A stretch of DNA of 64,000 bases from Ptiloglossa arizonensis (lineage: Eukaryota > Arthropoda > Insecta > Hymenoptera > Colletidae): positions 1-64,000 of the forward strand of contig NW_027478865.1 in assembly GCF_051014685.1 (NCBI RefSeq). Reading direction: 5' to 3'. Every line of letters begins with the position of its first letter. Position 1 is the first letter of the stretch. A model generated the notes under the pieces. That model was not told where the DNA came from. It saw nothing but the letters and a program-made list of their open reading frames with translations, and ran no database searches. Position numbers and translations under genes: made by a program. This document shows, piece by piece, positions 13,431 through 26,600 of the stretch.

Positions 13431-16400
13431 AGAAACCATCAAAATTTTCGCAAGTCTAATGCTCGAAACCATTAACTACTATTGCCTAGGGCAAAAATAC
13501 ACATACCGTTGCAATCGGGCGAGCTTCTACTTTCAGATGCAGCAGGAGTTTCTCGAGTTCGTCAATCCGTTCGCGAGATATGGGACTTTGAAGTTAAGGA
13601 ATGGTTGAGAAACCATCAAAATTTTCGCTGGTCTGATACTCGAAACCAATAACTGGAATGGCCTAGGGGAAAAGTACACACACCATTGTAATCGGGCGAG
13701 TTTCTGCTTTCAGATGCAACAGGTATTTCTCGAGTTCGTCAATCAGTTCGCGAGATATGGGAGTTTGAATTTAAGGAATGGTTGAGAAACCACCAAAATT
13801 ATCGCAAGTCTGATACTCGAAACCAGTAACTACTATTGCCTCGGGCAAAAACACACATACCGTTGGAATCGGGCGAGCTTCTACTTTCAGATGCAGCAGG
13901 AGTTTCTCGAGTTCGTCAATCCGTTCGCGAGATATGGGACTTTGAAGGTAAGGAATGGTTGAGAAACCATCAAAATTTTCGCTGCTCTGATACTCGAAAC
14001 CAATAACTGGAATGGCCTAGGGGAAAAGTACACACAGCATCGTAATCGGGCGAGTGTCTGCTTTCAGATGCAACTGGAATTTCTCTAGTTCGTCAATCAG
14101 TTCGCGAGATATGGGACTTCGAAGTTAAGGAATGGCTGACAAACCATCAAAATTTTCGCAGGTCTGATACTCGAAACCAATAACTACAACTGCCTAGGGC
14201 AAAAATACACATACCGTTGTAATCGGGCGAGTTTTTGCTTTCAGATGCAACAGGAATTTCTCGAGTTCGTCAATCCGTTCGCGAGATATGGGAGTTTGAA
14301 GTTAAGGAATGGTTGAGAAACCACCAAAATTTTCGCAAGTCTGATACTCGAAACCAATAACTGGAATGGCCTAGGGGAAAAGTACACACACCATTGTAAT
14401 CGGGCGAGTTTCTGCTTTCAGATGCAACAGGTATTTCTCGAGTTCGTCAATCAGTTCGCGAGATATGGGAGTTTGAAGTTAAGGAATGGTTGAGAAACCA
14501 CCAAAATTATCGCAAGTCTGATACTCGAAACCAGAAACTACAATTGCCTAGGGCAAAAATACACATACCGTTGGAATCGGGCGAGCTTCTACTTTCAGAT
14601 GCAGCAGGAGTTTCTCGAGTTCGTCAATCCGTTCGCGAGATATGGGACTTTGAAGTTAAGGAATGGCTGAGAAACCATCAAAATTTTCGCAAGTCTGATA
14701 CTCGAAACCAATAAGTACTACTGCCTAAGGCAAAAATACACATACCGTTGTAACCGGGCGAGTTTCTGCTTTCAGATGCAACAGGCATTTCTCGAGTTCG
14801 TCAATCCGTTCGCTAGATATGGGAGTTTGAAGTTAAGGAATGGTTGAGAAACATTAAAATATTCGCTGGTCTGATACTCGAAACCAATAACTGGAATGGC
14901 CTATGGGAATAGTACACACACCATTGTAATCGAGCGAGTTTCTGCTTTCAGATGCAACAGGAATTTCTCGAGTTCGTCAATTCGTTCGCGAGATGTGGGA
15001 GTTTGAAGTTAAGGAATGGTTGAGAAACCATCAAAATTTTGGCAAGTCTGATACCCGAAACCAATAACTACAATTGCCTAGGGCAAAAATACGCACACCA
15101 TTGTAATCGGGCGAGTTTCTACTTTCAGATGCAACTGGAATTTCTCGAGTTGGTAATCCGTTCGCGAGATATGGGAGTTTGAAGTTAAGGAATGGTTGAG
15201 TAACCATCAAAATTTTAGTAAGTCTGATACTCGAAACCAATAACTACTAATGCCTAGGGCAAAAACACACATACCGTTGTAATCGGGCGAGTTGCTGCTT
15301 TCAGATGCAACTGCAATTTCTCTAGTTTGTCGATCCGTTCGCGAGATATGGGAGTTTGAAGTTAAGGAATGGTTGAGAATCCATCAAAATTTTCGCAAGT
15401 CTGATACTCGAAACCAATAACTACAATTGCCTAGGGCAAGAATACACACACCGTTATAATCGGGCGAGTTTCTGCTTTCAGATGCAACAGAAATTTCTGG
15501 AGTTCGTCAATCCGTTCGCGAGATATGGGAGTTTGAAGTTAAGGAATGGTTGAGAAGCCATAAAAATTTTCGCAAGTCTGATACTCGAAACCAATAACTA
15601 CTATGGCCTAGGACAAAAATGCACATACCATTGTAATCGGGCGAGTTTCTGCTTTCAGATGCAACTGGAATTTCTCGAGGTCGTCAATCCGTTCGCGAGA
15701 TATGGGAGCTTGAAGTTAAGGAATGGTTGAGAAACCATCAAAATTTTCGCTGGTCTGATACTCGAAACCAATAACTGGAATGGCCTATGGGTAAAGTACA
15801 CACCACATTGTAATCGGGCGAGTTTCTACTTTCAGATGCAACAGGAATTTCTCGAGTTCGTCAATCCGTTCGCGAGATATGGGAGTTTGAAGTTAAGGAA
15901 TGGTTGAGAAACCATCAAAATTTTCGCTGGTCTGATCCTCGAAACCAATAACTGGAATGGCCTAGGGGAAAGGTACACATACCAATGTAATCGGGCGAGT
16001 TTCTGCTTTCAGACGCATCAGGAGTTTCTCGAGTTCGTCAATCCGTTCGCGAGATATGGGAGTTTGAATTTAAGGAATGGTTGAGAAATCATTAAAATTT
16101 TCGCAAGTCTGATACTCGAAACCAATAACCACTATTGCCTAGGGCAAAAATACACACACCATTGTAATCGGGCGAGTTTCTACTTTCAGATGCAACTGGA
16201 ATTTCTCGAGTTGGTAATCCGTTCGCGAGATATGGGGGTTTGAAGTTAAGGAATGGTTGAGAAACTGTCAAAATTTTAGTAAGTATGATACTCGAAACCA
16301 ATAACCACTATTGCCTAGGGCAAAAATACACACACCATTGTAATCGGGCTAGTTTCTGCTTTCAGATGCATCAGGAATTTCTCGAGTTCGTCAATCCGTT

Positions 16401-19400
16401 CGCGAGATATGGGAGTTTGAAGTTAAGGAATGGTTGAGAAACCATCAAAATTTTCGCAGGTCGGATACTAGAAAACAATAACTGGAATGGCCTAGGGGAA
16501 AAGTACATACCCCATTGTAATCGGGCGAGTTTCTACTTTCAGATGCAACAGGAATTTCTCGAGTTCGTCAATCCGTTCGCGAGATATGGGAGTTTGAAGT
16601 TAAGGAATGGTTGAGAAACCATCAAAATTTTCGCTGGTCTCATACTCGAAACCAATAACTGGAATGGCCTAGGGGAAAAGTACACACACCATTGTAATCG
16701 GGCGAGTTTCTGCTTTCAGATGCAACAGGAATTTCTCGAGTTCGTCAATCCGTTCGCTAGATATGGGAGTTTGAAGTTAAGGAATGGTTGAGAAACCATC
16801 AAAATTTTCGCAAGTCTAATGCTCGAAACCATTAACTACTATTGCCTAGGGCAAAAATACACATACCGTTGCAATCGGGCGAGCTTCTACTTTCAGATGC
16901 AGCAGGAGTTTCTCGAGTTCGTCAATCCGTTCGCTAGATATGGGAGTTTGAAGTTAAGGAATGGTTGAGAAACCATCAAAATTTTCGCAAGTCTAATGCT
17001 TGAAACCAATAACTACTATGGCCTACGGCAAAAATACACATGCCATTGTAATCGGGCGAGTTTCTACTTTCAGGTGCAACAGGAATTTCTCGAGTAAGTC
17101 AATCCGTTCGCGAGATATGGGAGTTTGAAGTTAAGGAATGGTTGAGAAACCATTAAAATTTTCGCTGGTCTCATACTCGAAACCAATAACTGGAATGGCC
17201 TAGGGGAAAAGTACACACACCATTGTAATCGGGCGAGTTTCTGCTTTCAGATGCAACAGGAATTTCTCGAGTTCGTCAATCCGTTCGCTAGATATGGGAG
17301 TTTGAAGTTAAGGAATGGTTGAGAAACCATCAAAATTTTCGCAAGTCTAATGCTCGAAACCATTAACTACTATTGCCTAGGGCAAAAATACACATAGCGT
17401 TGCAATCGGGCGAGCTTCTACTTTCAGATGCAGCAGGAGTTTCTCGAATTCGTCAATCCGTTCGCGAGATATGGGACTTTGAAGTTAAGGAATGGTTGAG
17501 AAACCATCAAAATTTTCGCTGGTCTGATACTCGAAACCAATAACTGGAATGGCCTAGGGGAAAAGTACACACACCATTGTAATCGGGCGAGTTTCTGCTT
17601 TCAGATGCAACAGGTATTTCTCGAGTTCGTCAATCAGTTCGCGAGATATGGGAGTTTGAATTTAAGGAATGGTTGAGAAACCACCAAAATTATCGCAAGT
17701 CTGATACTCGAAACCAGTAACTACTATTGCCTCGGGCAAAAACACACATACCGTTGGAATCGGGCGAGCTTCTACTTTCAGATGCAGCAGGAGTTTCTCG
17801 AGTTCGTCAATCCGTTCGCGAGATATGGGACTTTGAAGGTAAGGAATGGTTGAGAAACCATCAAAATTTTCGCTGCTCTGATACTCGAAACCAATAACTG
17901 GAATGGCCTAGGGGAAAAGTACACACAGCATCGTAATCGGGCGAGTGTCTGCTTTCAGATGCAACTGGAATTTCTCTAGTTCGTCAATCAGTTCGCGAGA
18001 TATGGGACTTCGAAGTTAAGGAATGGCTGACAAACCATCAAAATTTTCGCAGGTCTGATACTCGAAACCAATAACTACAACTGCCTAGGGCAAAAATACA
18101 CATACCGTTGTAATCGGGCGAGTTTTTGCTTTCAGATGCAACAGGAATTTCTCGAGTTCGTCAATCCGTTCGCGAGATATGGGAGTTTGAAGTTAAGGAA
18201 TGGTTGAGAAACCACCAAAATTTTCGCAAGTCTGATACTCGAAACCAATAACTGGAATGGCCTAGGGGAAAAGTACACACACCATTGTAATCGGGCGAGT
18301 TTCTGCTTTCAGATGCAACAGGTATTTCTCGAGTTCGTCAATCAGTTCGCGAGATATGGGAGTTTGAAGTTAAGGAATGGTTGAGAAACCACCAAAATTA
18401 TCGCAAGTCTGATACTCGAAACCAGAAACTACAATTGCCTAGGGCAAAAATACACATACCGTTGGAATCGGGCGAGCTTCTACTTTCAGATGCAGCAGGA
18501 GTTTCTCGAGTTCGTCAATCCGTTCGCGAGATATGGGACTTTGAAGTTAAGGAATGGCTGAGAAACCATCAAAATTTTCGCAAGTCTGATACTCGAAACC
18601 AATAAGTACTACTGCCTAAGGCAAAAATACACATACCGTTGTAACCGGGCGAGTTTCTGCTTTCAGATGCAACAGGCATTTCTCGAGTTCGTCAATCCGT
18701 TCGCTAGATATGGGAGTTTGAAGTTAAGGAATGGTTGAGAAACATTAAAATATTCGCTGGTCTGATACTCGAAACCAATAACTGGAATGGCCTATGGGAA
18801 TAGTACACACACCATTGTAATCGAGCGAGTTTCTGCTTTCAGATGCAACAGGAATTTCTCGAGTTCGTCAATTCGTTCGCGAGATGTGGGAGTTTGAAGT
18901 TAAGGAATGGTTGAGAAACCATCAAAATTTTGGCAAGTCTGATACCCGAAACCAATAACTACAATTGCCTAGGGCAAAAATACGCACACCATTGTAATCG
19001 GGCGAGTTTCTACTTTCAGATGCAACTGGAATTTCTCGAGTTGGTAATCCGTTCGCGAGATATGGGAGTTTGAAGTTAAGGAATGGTTGAGTAACCATCA
19101 AAATTTTAGTAAGTCTGATACTCGAAACCAATAACTACTAATGCCTAGGGCAAAAACACACATACCGTTGTAATCGGGCGAGTTGCTGCTTTCAGATGCA
19201 ACTGCAATTTCTCTAGTTTGTCGATCCGTTCGCGAGATATGGGAGTTTGAAGTTAAGGAATGGTTGAGAATCCATCAAAATTTTCGCAAGTCTGATACTC
19301 GAAACCAATAACTACAATTGCCTAGGGCAAAAATACACACACCGTTATAATCGGGCGAGTTTCTGCTTTCAGATGCAACAGAAATTTCTGGAGTTCGTCA

Positions 19401-20531
19401 ATCCGTTCGCGAGATATGGGAGTTTGAAGTTAAGGAATGGTTGAGAAGCCATAAAAATTTTCGCAAGTCTGATACTCGAAACCAATAACTACTATGGCCT
19501 AGGACAAAAATGCACATACCATTGTAATCGGGCGAGTTTCTGCTTTCAGATGCAACTGGAATTTCTCGAGGTCGTCAATCCGTTCGCGAGATATGGGAGC
19601 TTGAAGTTAAGGAATGGTTGAGAAACCATCAAAATTTTCGCTGGTCTGATACTCGAAACCAATAACTGGAATGGCCTATGGGAAAAGTACACACCACATT
19701 GTAATCGGGCGAGTTTCTACTTTCAGATGCAACAGGAATTTCTCGAGTTCGTCAATCCGTTCGCGAGATATGGGAGTTTGAAGTTAAGGAATGGCTGAGA
19801 AACCATCAAAATTTTCGCTGGTCTGATCCTCGAAACCAATAACTGGAATGGCCTAGGGGAAAGGTACACATACCAATGTAATCGGGCGAGTTTCTGCTTT
19901 CAGACGCATCAGGAATTTCTCGAGTTCGTCAATCCGTTCGCGAGATATGGGAGTTTGAATTTAAGGAATGGTTGAGAAATCATTAAAATTTTCGCAAGTC
20001 TGATACTCGAAACCAATAACCACTATTGCCTAGGGCAAAAATACACACACCATTGTAATCGGGCGAGTTTCTACTTTCAGATGCAACTGGAATTTCTCGA
20101 GTTGGTAGTCCGTTCGCGAGATATGGGGGTTTGAAGTTAAGGAATGGTTGAGAAACTGTCAAAATTTTAGTAAGTATGATACTCGAAACCAATAACCACT
20201 ATTGCCTAGGGCAAAAATACACACACCATTGTAATCGGGCTAGTTTCTGCTTTCAGATGCATCAGGAATTTCTCGAGTTCGTCAATCCGTTCGCGAGATA
20301 TGGGAGTTTGAAGTTAAGGAATGGTTGAGAAACCATCAAAATTTTCGCAGGTCGGATACTCGAAAACAATAACTGGAATGGCCTAGGGGAAAAGTACATA
20401 CCCCATTGTAATCGGGCGAGTTTCTACTTTCAGATGCAACAGGAATTTCTCGAGTTCGTCAATCCGTTCGCGAGATATGGGAGTTTGAAGTTAAGGAATG
20501 GTTGAGAAACCATCAAAATTTTCGCTGGTCT
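13046..20531 (+). repeat. 22-monomer duplication, offset 3,891 bp
   Basis: About 13,046-16,640 reappears nearly unchanged at 16,937-20,531 (offset 22 x 177 - 3). Diagnostic shared variants include TCTAATGCTTGAAACC, CTCGAGTAAGTCAATCC, GGTCTCATACTCG, AACCAGAAACTACAATTGCC, CAATTCGTTCGCGAGATGTGG and GTCGATCCGTTCGC. Only a handful of single-base differences were seen, e.g. GCAAGAATAC near 15,436 against GCAAAAATAC near 19,327. The link at 16,631-16,936 is itself a copy of 13,271-13,576, so more than one exchange event built the block. Confidence 0.85.
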
Positions 20532-23500
20532 GATACTCGAAACCAATAACTGGAATGGCCTAGGGGAAAAGTACACATACCACTGTAATCGGGCGAGTTT
20601 CTGCTTTCAGATGCATCAGGAATTTCTCGAGTTCGTCAATCCGTTCGCGAGATATGGGAGTTTGAATTTAAGGAATGGTTGAGAAATCATCAAAATTTTC
20701 GCAAGTCTGATACTCGAAACCAATAACCACTATTGCCTAGGGCAAAAATACACACACCATTGTAATCGGGCGAGTTTCTGCTTTCAGATGCATCAGGAAT
20801 TTCTCACGTTCGTCAATCCGTTCGCGAGATATGGGAGTTTGAAGTTAAGGAATGGTTGAGAAACCATCAACATTTTCGCTGGTCTGATACTCGAAACCAA
20901 TAACTGGAATGGCCTAGGGGAAAAGTACACATACCATTGTAATCGGGCGAGTTTCTGCTTTCAGATGCAACTGGAATTTCTCTAGTGCGTCAATCCGTTC
21001 GGGAGATATGGGAGTTTGAAGTTAAGGAATGTTTGAGAAACTCTCAAAATTTTCGCAAGTCTGATACTCGAAACCAATAACTACAACTGCCTAGGGCAAA
21101 AATACGTATACCGTTGTAATCCGGCGAGCTTCTACCTTCAGATTCAACAGGAATTTCTCGAGTTCGTCAATCCCTTCGCGAGATATGGGAGTTTGAAGTT
21201 AAGGAATGGTTGAGAAACCATCAAAATTTTCGCATGTCTGATACTCGAAACCAATAACTGCTATGGCCTAGGGCAAAAATACACATACCATTGTAATCGG
21301 GCGAGATTATGCTTTCAGGTGCAACAGGAATTTCTCGAGTTGGTAATCCGTTCGCGAGATATGGGAGTTTGAAGTTAAGGAATGGTTGAGAAACTATCAA
21401 AAAATTTAGTAAGTCTGATACTCGTAACCAATAATTACTAATGCCTAGGGCAAAAATACACATACTGTTGTAATCGGGCGAGATTCTACTTTCAGGTGCA
21501 ACAGGAATTTCTCGAGTTAGTCAATCCGTTCGCGAGATATGGGAGTTTGAAGTTAAGGGATGGTTGAGAAACCATCGAAATTTTCGCAAGTCTAATGCTC
21601 GAAACCAATAACTACTATGGCCTACGGCAAAAATACACATGCCATTGTAATCGGGCGAGTTTCTACTTTCAGGTGCAACAGGAATTTCTCGAGTTAGTCA
21701 ATCCGTTCGCGAGATATGGGAGTTTGAAGTTAAGGAATGGTTGAGAAACCATCAAAATTTTCGCAAGTCTGATACTCGAAACCAATAACTGCTATGGCCT
21801 AGGGCAAAAATACACATACCATTGTAATCGGGCGAGGTTATGCTTTCCGATGCAACTGGAATTTCTCGAGTTCGTCAATCCGTTCGCGAGATATGGGAGC
21901 TTGAAATAAAGGAATGGTTGAGAAACCATCAAAATTTTAGTAAGTCTGATACTCGAAACCAATAACTACTATGGCCTAGGGCAAAAATACACATACCACT
22001 GTAATCGGGCGAGTTTCTGATTTCAGATGCAACATGTATTTCTCGAGTTCGTCAATCAGTTCGCGAGATATGGGAGTTTGAAGTTAAGGAATGGTTGAGA
22101 AACCACCAAAATTTTCGCAAGTCTGATACTCGAAACCAGTAACTACTATTGCCTAGGGCAAAAATACATATACCGTTGTAATCCGGCGAGCTTCTACCTT
22201 CAGATGCAACAGGAATTTCTCGAGGTCGTCAATCCCTTCGCGAGATATGGGAGTTTGAAATTAAGGAATGGTTGAGAAACCACCAAAATTTTCGCAAGTC
22301 TGATACTCGAAACCAGTAACTACTATTGCCTAGGGCAAGAATACACATACCGTTGGAATCGGGCGAGCTTCTACTTTCAGATGCAGCAGGAGTTTCTCGA
22401 GTTCGTCAATCCGTTCGCGAGATATGGGACTTTGAAGTTAAGGAATGGTTGAGAAACCATCAAAATTTTCGCTGGTCTGATACTCGAAACCAATAACTGG
22501 AGTGGCCTAGGGGAAAAGTACACACACCATTGTAATTGGGCGAGTTTCTGCTTTCAGATGCAGCAGGAATTTCTCGAGTTCGTCAATCCGTTCGCTAGAT
22601 ATGGGAGTTTGAAGTTAAGGAATGGCTGAGAAATCTTCAAAATTTTCGCAAGTCTGATACTCGAAACCATTAACTACTATTGCCTAGGGCAAAAATACAC
22701 ATACCGTTGCAATCGGGCGAGCTTCTACTTTCAGATGCAGCAGGAGTTTCTCGAGTTCGTCAATCCGTTCGCGAGATATGGGACTTTGAAGTTAAGGAAT
22801 GGTTGAGAAACCATCAAAATTTTCGCTGGTCTGATACTCGAAAACAATAACTGGAATGGCCTAGGGGAAAAGTACACACACCATTGTAATCGGGCGAGTT
22901 TCTGCTTTCAGATGGAACAGGTATTTCTCGAGTTCGTCAATCAGTTCGCGAGATATGGGAGTTTGAAGTTAAGGAATAGTTGAGAAACCACCAAAATTAT
23001 CGCAAGTCTGATACTCGAAACCAGTAACTACTATTGCCTAGGGGAAAAGTACACACACCATTGTAATCGGGCGAGTTTCTGCTTTCAGATGCAACAGGAA
23101 TTTCTCGAGTTCGTCAATCCGTTCGCGAAATATGGGAGGTTGATGTTAAGGAATGGTTGAGAAGCCATTAAAATTTTCGCTGGTCTGATACTCGAAACCA
23201 ATAACTGGAATGGCCTAGGGGAAAAGTACACACAGAATCGTAATCGGGCGAGTTTCTGCTTTCAGATGCAACTGGAATTTCTCTTGTTCGTCAATCCGTT
23301 CGCGAGATATGGGAGTTTGAAGTTAAGGAATGGTTGAGAATCCCTCAAAATTTTTGCAAGTCTGATACTCGAAACCAATAACTACAACTGCCTAGGGCAA
23401 AAATACACATACCGTTGTAATCGGGCGAGTTTTTGCTTTCAGATGCAACTGGAATTTCTCGAGTTCGTCAATCCGTTCGCGAGATATGGGAGCTTGAAGT

Positions 23501-23620
23501 AAAGGAATGGTTGAGAAACCATCAAAATTTTAGTAAGTCTGATACTCGAAACCAATAACTACTATGGCCTAGGGCAAAAACACACACACCATTGTAATCG
23601 GGCGAGTTTCTGCTTTCAGA
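20531..23620 (+). repeat. Class A satellite sharing a haplotype with 3.9-4.5 kb
   Basis: Satellite only. The monomers around 21,030-21,500 carry the rare series TAATCCGGCGAGCTTCTACC, CAATCCCTTCGCG, GCGAGATTATGC, GTTGGTAATCCG and ATCAAAAAATTTAG, in the same order as 3,880-4,500 about 17.1 kb away. One monomer is missing from the second occurrence. No gene is visible. Confidence 0.65.
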
Positions 23621-26600
23621 TGCAACAGGAATTTCTCAAGTTCGTCAATCCGTTCGCGAGATATGGGAGTTTGAAGTTAAGGAATGGTTGAGAAACCATC
23701 AAAATTTTCGCAAGTCTAATACTCGAAACCAATAACTACTATGGCCTAGGGCAAAAACACACATGTCATTGTAATCGGGCGAGCTTCTGCTTTCAGATGC
23801 ATCAGGAATTTCTCAAGTTCGTCAATCCGTTCGCGAGATATGGGAGTTTGAAGCTAAGGAATGGTTGAGAAACCATCAAAATTTTCGCTAGTCTGATACT
23901 CGAAACCAATAACTGGATTGGCCTAAGGGAAAAGTACACATACCATTGTAATCGGGCGAGTTTCTGCTTTCAGATGCAACAAGAATTTCTCTAGGTCGTC
24001 AATCCGTTCGGGAGATATGGGAGTTTGAAGTTATGGAATGGTTGAGAAATCATCAAAATTTTTGCAAGTCTGATTCTCGAAAACAAAACTACTATTGCCT
24101 AGGGCAAAAATACACATACCGTTGTAATCGGGCGAGCTTCTACATTCAGATGCAACAGGAATTTCTCGAGTTCGTCAATTCGTTCGCGAGATATGGGAGC
24201 TTGAAGTTAAGGAATGGTTGAGAAACCATCAAAATTTTCGCTGGTCTGATACTCGAAACCAATACCTGGAATGGCCTAGGGGAAAAGTACACACACCTTT
24301 GTAATCGGGCGAGTTTCTGCTTTAAGATGCAACTGCAATTTCTCTAGTTCGTCAATCCGTTCGCGAGATATGGGAGTTTAAAGTTAAGGAATGGTTGAGA
24401 AACCACCAAAATTTTCGCAAGTCTGATACACGATACCAATAACTCCAATTGCCTAGGGCAGAAATACACACACCATTGTAATCGGGCGAGTTTCTACATT
24501 CAGATGCAACTGGAATTTCTCGAGTTGGTAATCCGTTCGCGAGATATGGGAGTTTGAAGTTAAGGAATGGTTGAGAAATCATCAAAATTTTCGCAAGTCC
24601 GATACTCGAAACCAATAACTACAATTGCCTAGGGCAAAAATACACACACCATTGTAATCGGGCGAGTTTCTGCTTTCAGATGCAACAGGAATTTCTCGAG
24701 TTCGTCAATCCGTTCGCGAGATATGGGAGCTTGAAGTTAAGGAATGCTTGAGAAACCATCAAAATTTTCGCAAGTCTGATACACGATACCAATAACTCCA
24801 ATTGCCTAGGGCAGAAATACACGCACCATTGTAATCGGGCGAGTTTCTACTTTCAGATGCAACTGGAATTTCTCGAGTTGGTAATCCGTTCGCGAGATAT
24901 GGGAGTTTGAAGTTAAGGAATGGTTGAGAAATCATCGAAATTTTCGCAAGTCCGATTCTCGAAACCAATAACTACAATTGCCTAGGACAAAAATACACAC
25001 ACCATTGTAATTGGGCGAGTTTCTGCTTTCAGATGCAACAGGAATTTCTCGAGTTCGTCAATCCGTTCGCGAGATACGGGAGCTTGAAGTTAAGGAATGG
25101 TTGAGAAACCATCAAAATTTTAGTAAGTCTGATACTCGAAACCAATAACTACTATGGCCTAGGGCAAAAATACACATACCACTGTAATCGGGCGAGTTTC
25201 TGCTCTCAGATGCAACAGGTATTTCTCGAGTTCGTCAATCAGTTCGCGAGATATGGGAGTTTGAAGTTAAGGAGTGGTTGAGAAACCACCAAAATTTTCG
25301 CAAGTATAATACTCGAAACCAGTAACCACTATTGCCTAGGGCAAAAATACACATACCGTTGGAATCGACGAGCTTCTACTTTCAGATGCAGAAGGAGTTT
25401 CTCGAGTTCGCCAATCCGTTCGCGAGATATGGGAGTTTGAAGTTAAGGAATGGTTGAGAAACCATCAAAATTTTCGCAAGTCTAATACTCGAAACCAATA
25501 ACTACTATGGCCTAGGGCAAAAATTCCCATGTCATTGTAATCGGGCGAGCTTCTGCTTTCAGATGCATCAGGAATTTCTCAAATTCGTCAATCCGTTCGC
25601 GAGATATGGGAGTTTGAAGCTAAGGAATGGTTGAGAAACCATCAAAATTTTCGCTAGTCTGATACTCGAAACCAATAACTGGATTGGCATAGGGGCAAAG
25701 TGCACATACCATTGTAATCGGGCGAGTTTCTGCTTTCAGATGCAACTGGAATTTCTCTAGTTCGTCAATCCGTTCGGGAGATATGGGAGTTTGAAATTAA
25801 GGAATGGTTGAGAAACCATCAAAATTTTCGCAAGTCTGATACTCGAAACCAATAACTGCATTGCCTAGGGCAAAAATACACACACCATTGTAATCGGGCG
25901 AGTTTCTACTTTCAGATGCAACTGGAATTTCTCGAGTTGGTAATCCGTTCGCGAGATATGGGAGTTTGAAGTTAAGGAATGGTTGAGAAATCATCAAAAT
26001 TTTCGCAAGTCCGATACTCGAAACCAATAACTACAATTGCCTAGGGCAAAAATACACACACCATTGTAATCGGGCGAGTTTCTGCTTTCAGATGCAACAG
26101 GAATTTCTCGAGTTCGTCAATCCGTTCGCGAGATATGGGAGCTTGAAGTTAAGGAATGGTTGAGAAACCATCAAAATTTTCGCTGGTCTGATACTTGAAA
26201 CCAATAACTGGAATGGCCTAGGGGAAAAGTACACATACCATTGTAATCGGGCGAGTTTCTGCTTTCAGATGCAACTGGAATTTCTCTAGTCTTCAATCCG
26301 TTCGCGAGATATGGGAGTTTGAAGTTAAGGAATGTTTGAGAAATCATCAAAATTTTTGCAAGTCTGATTCTCGAAACCAAAACTACTATTGCCTAGGGCA
26401 AAATACACATACCGTTGTAATCGGGCGAGCTTCTACATTCAGATGCAACAGGAATTTCTCGAGTTCGTCAATTCGTTCGCGAGATATGGGAGCTTGAAGT
26501 TAAGGAATGGTTGAGAAACCATCAAAATTTTCGCTGGTCTGATACTCGAAACCAATACCTGGAATGGCCTAGGGGAAAAGTACACATACCTTTGTAATCG

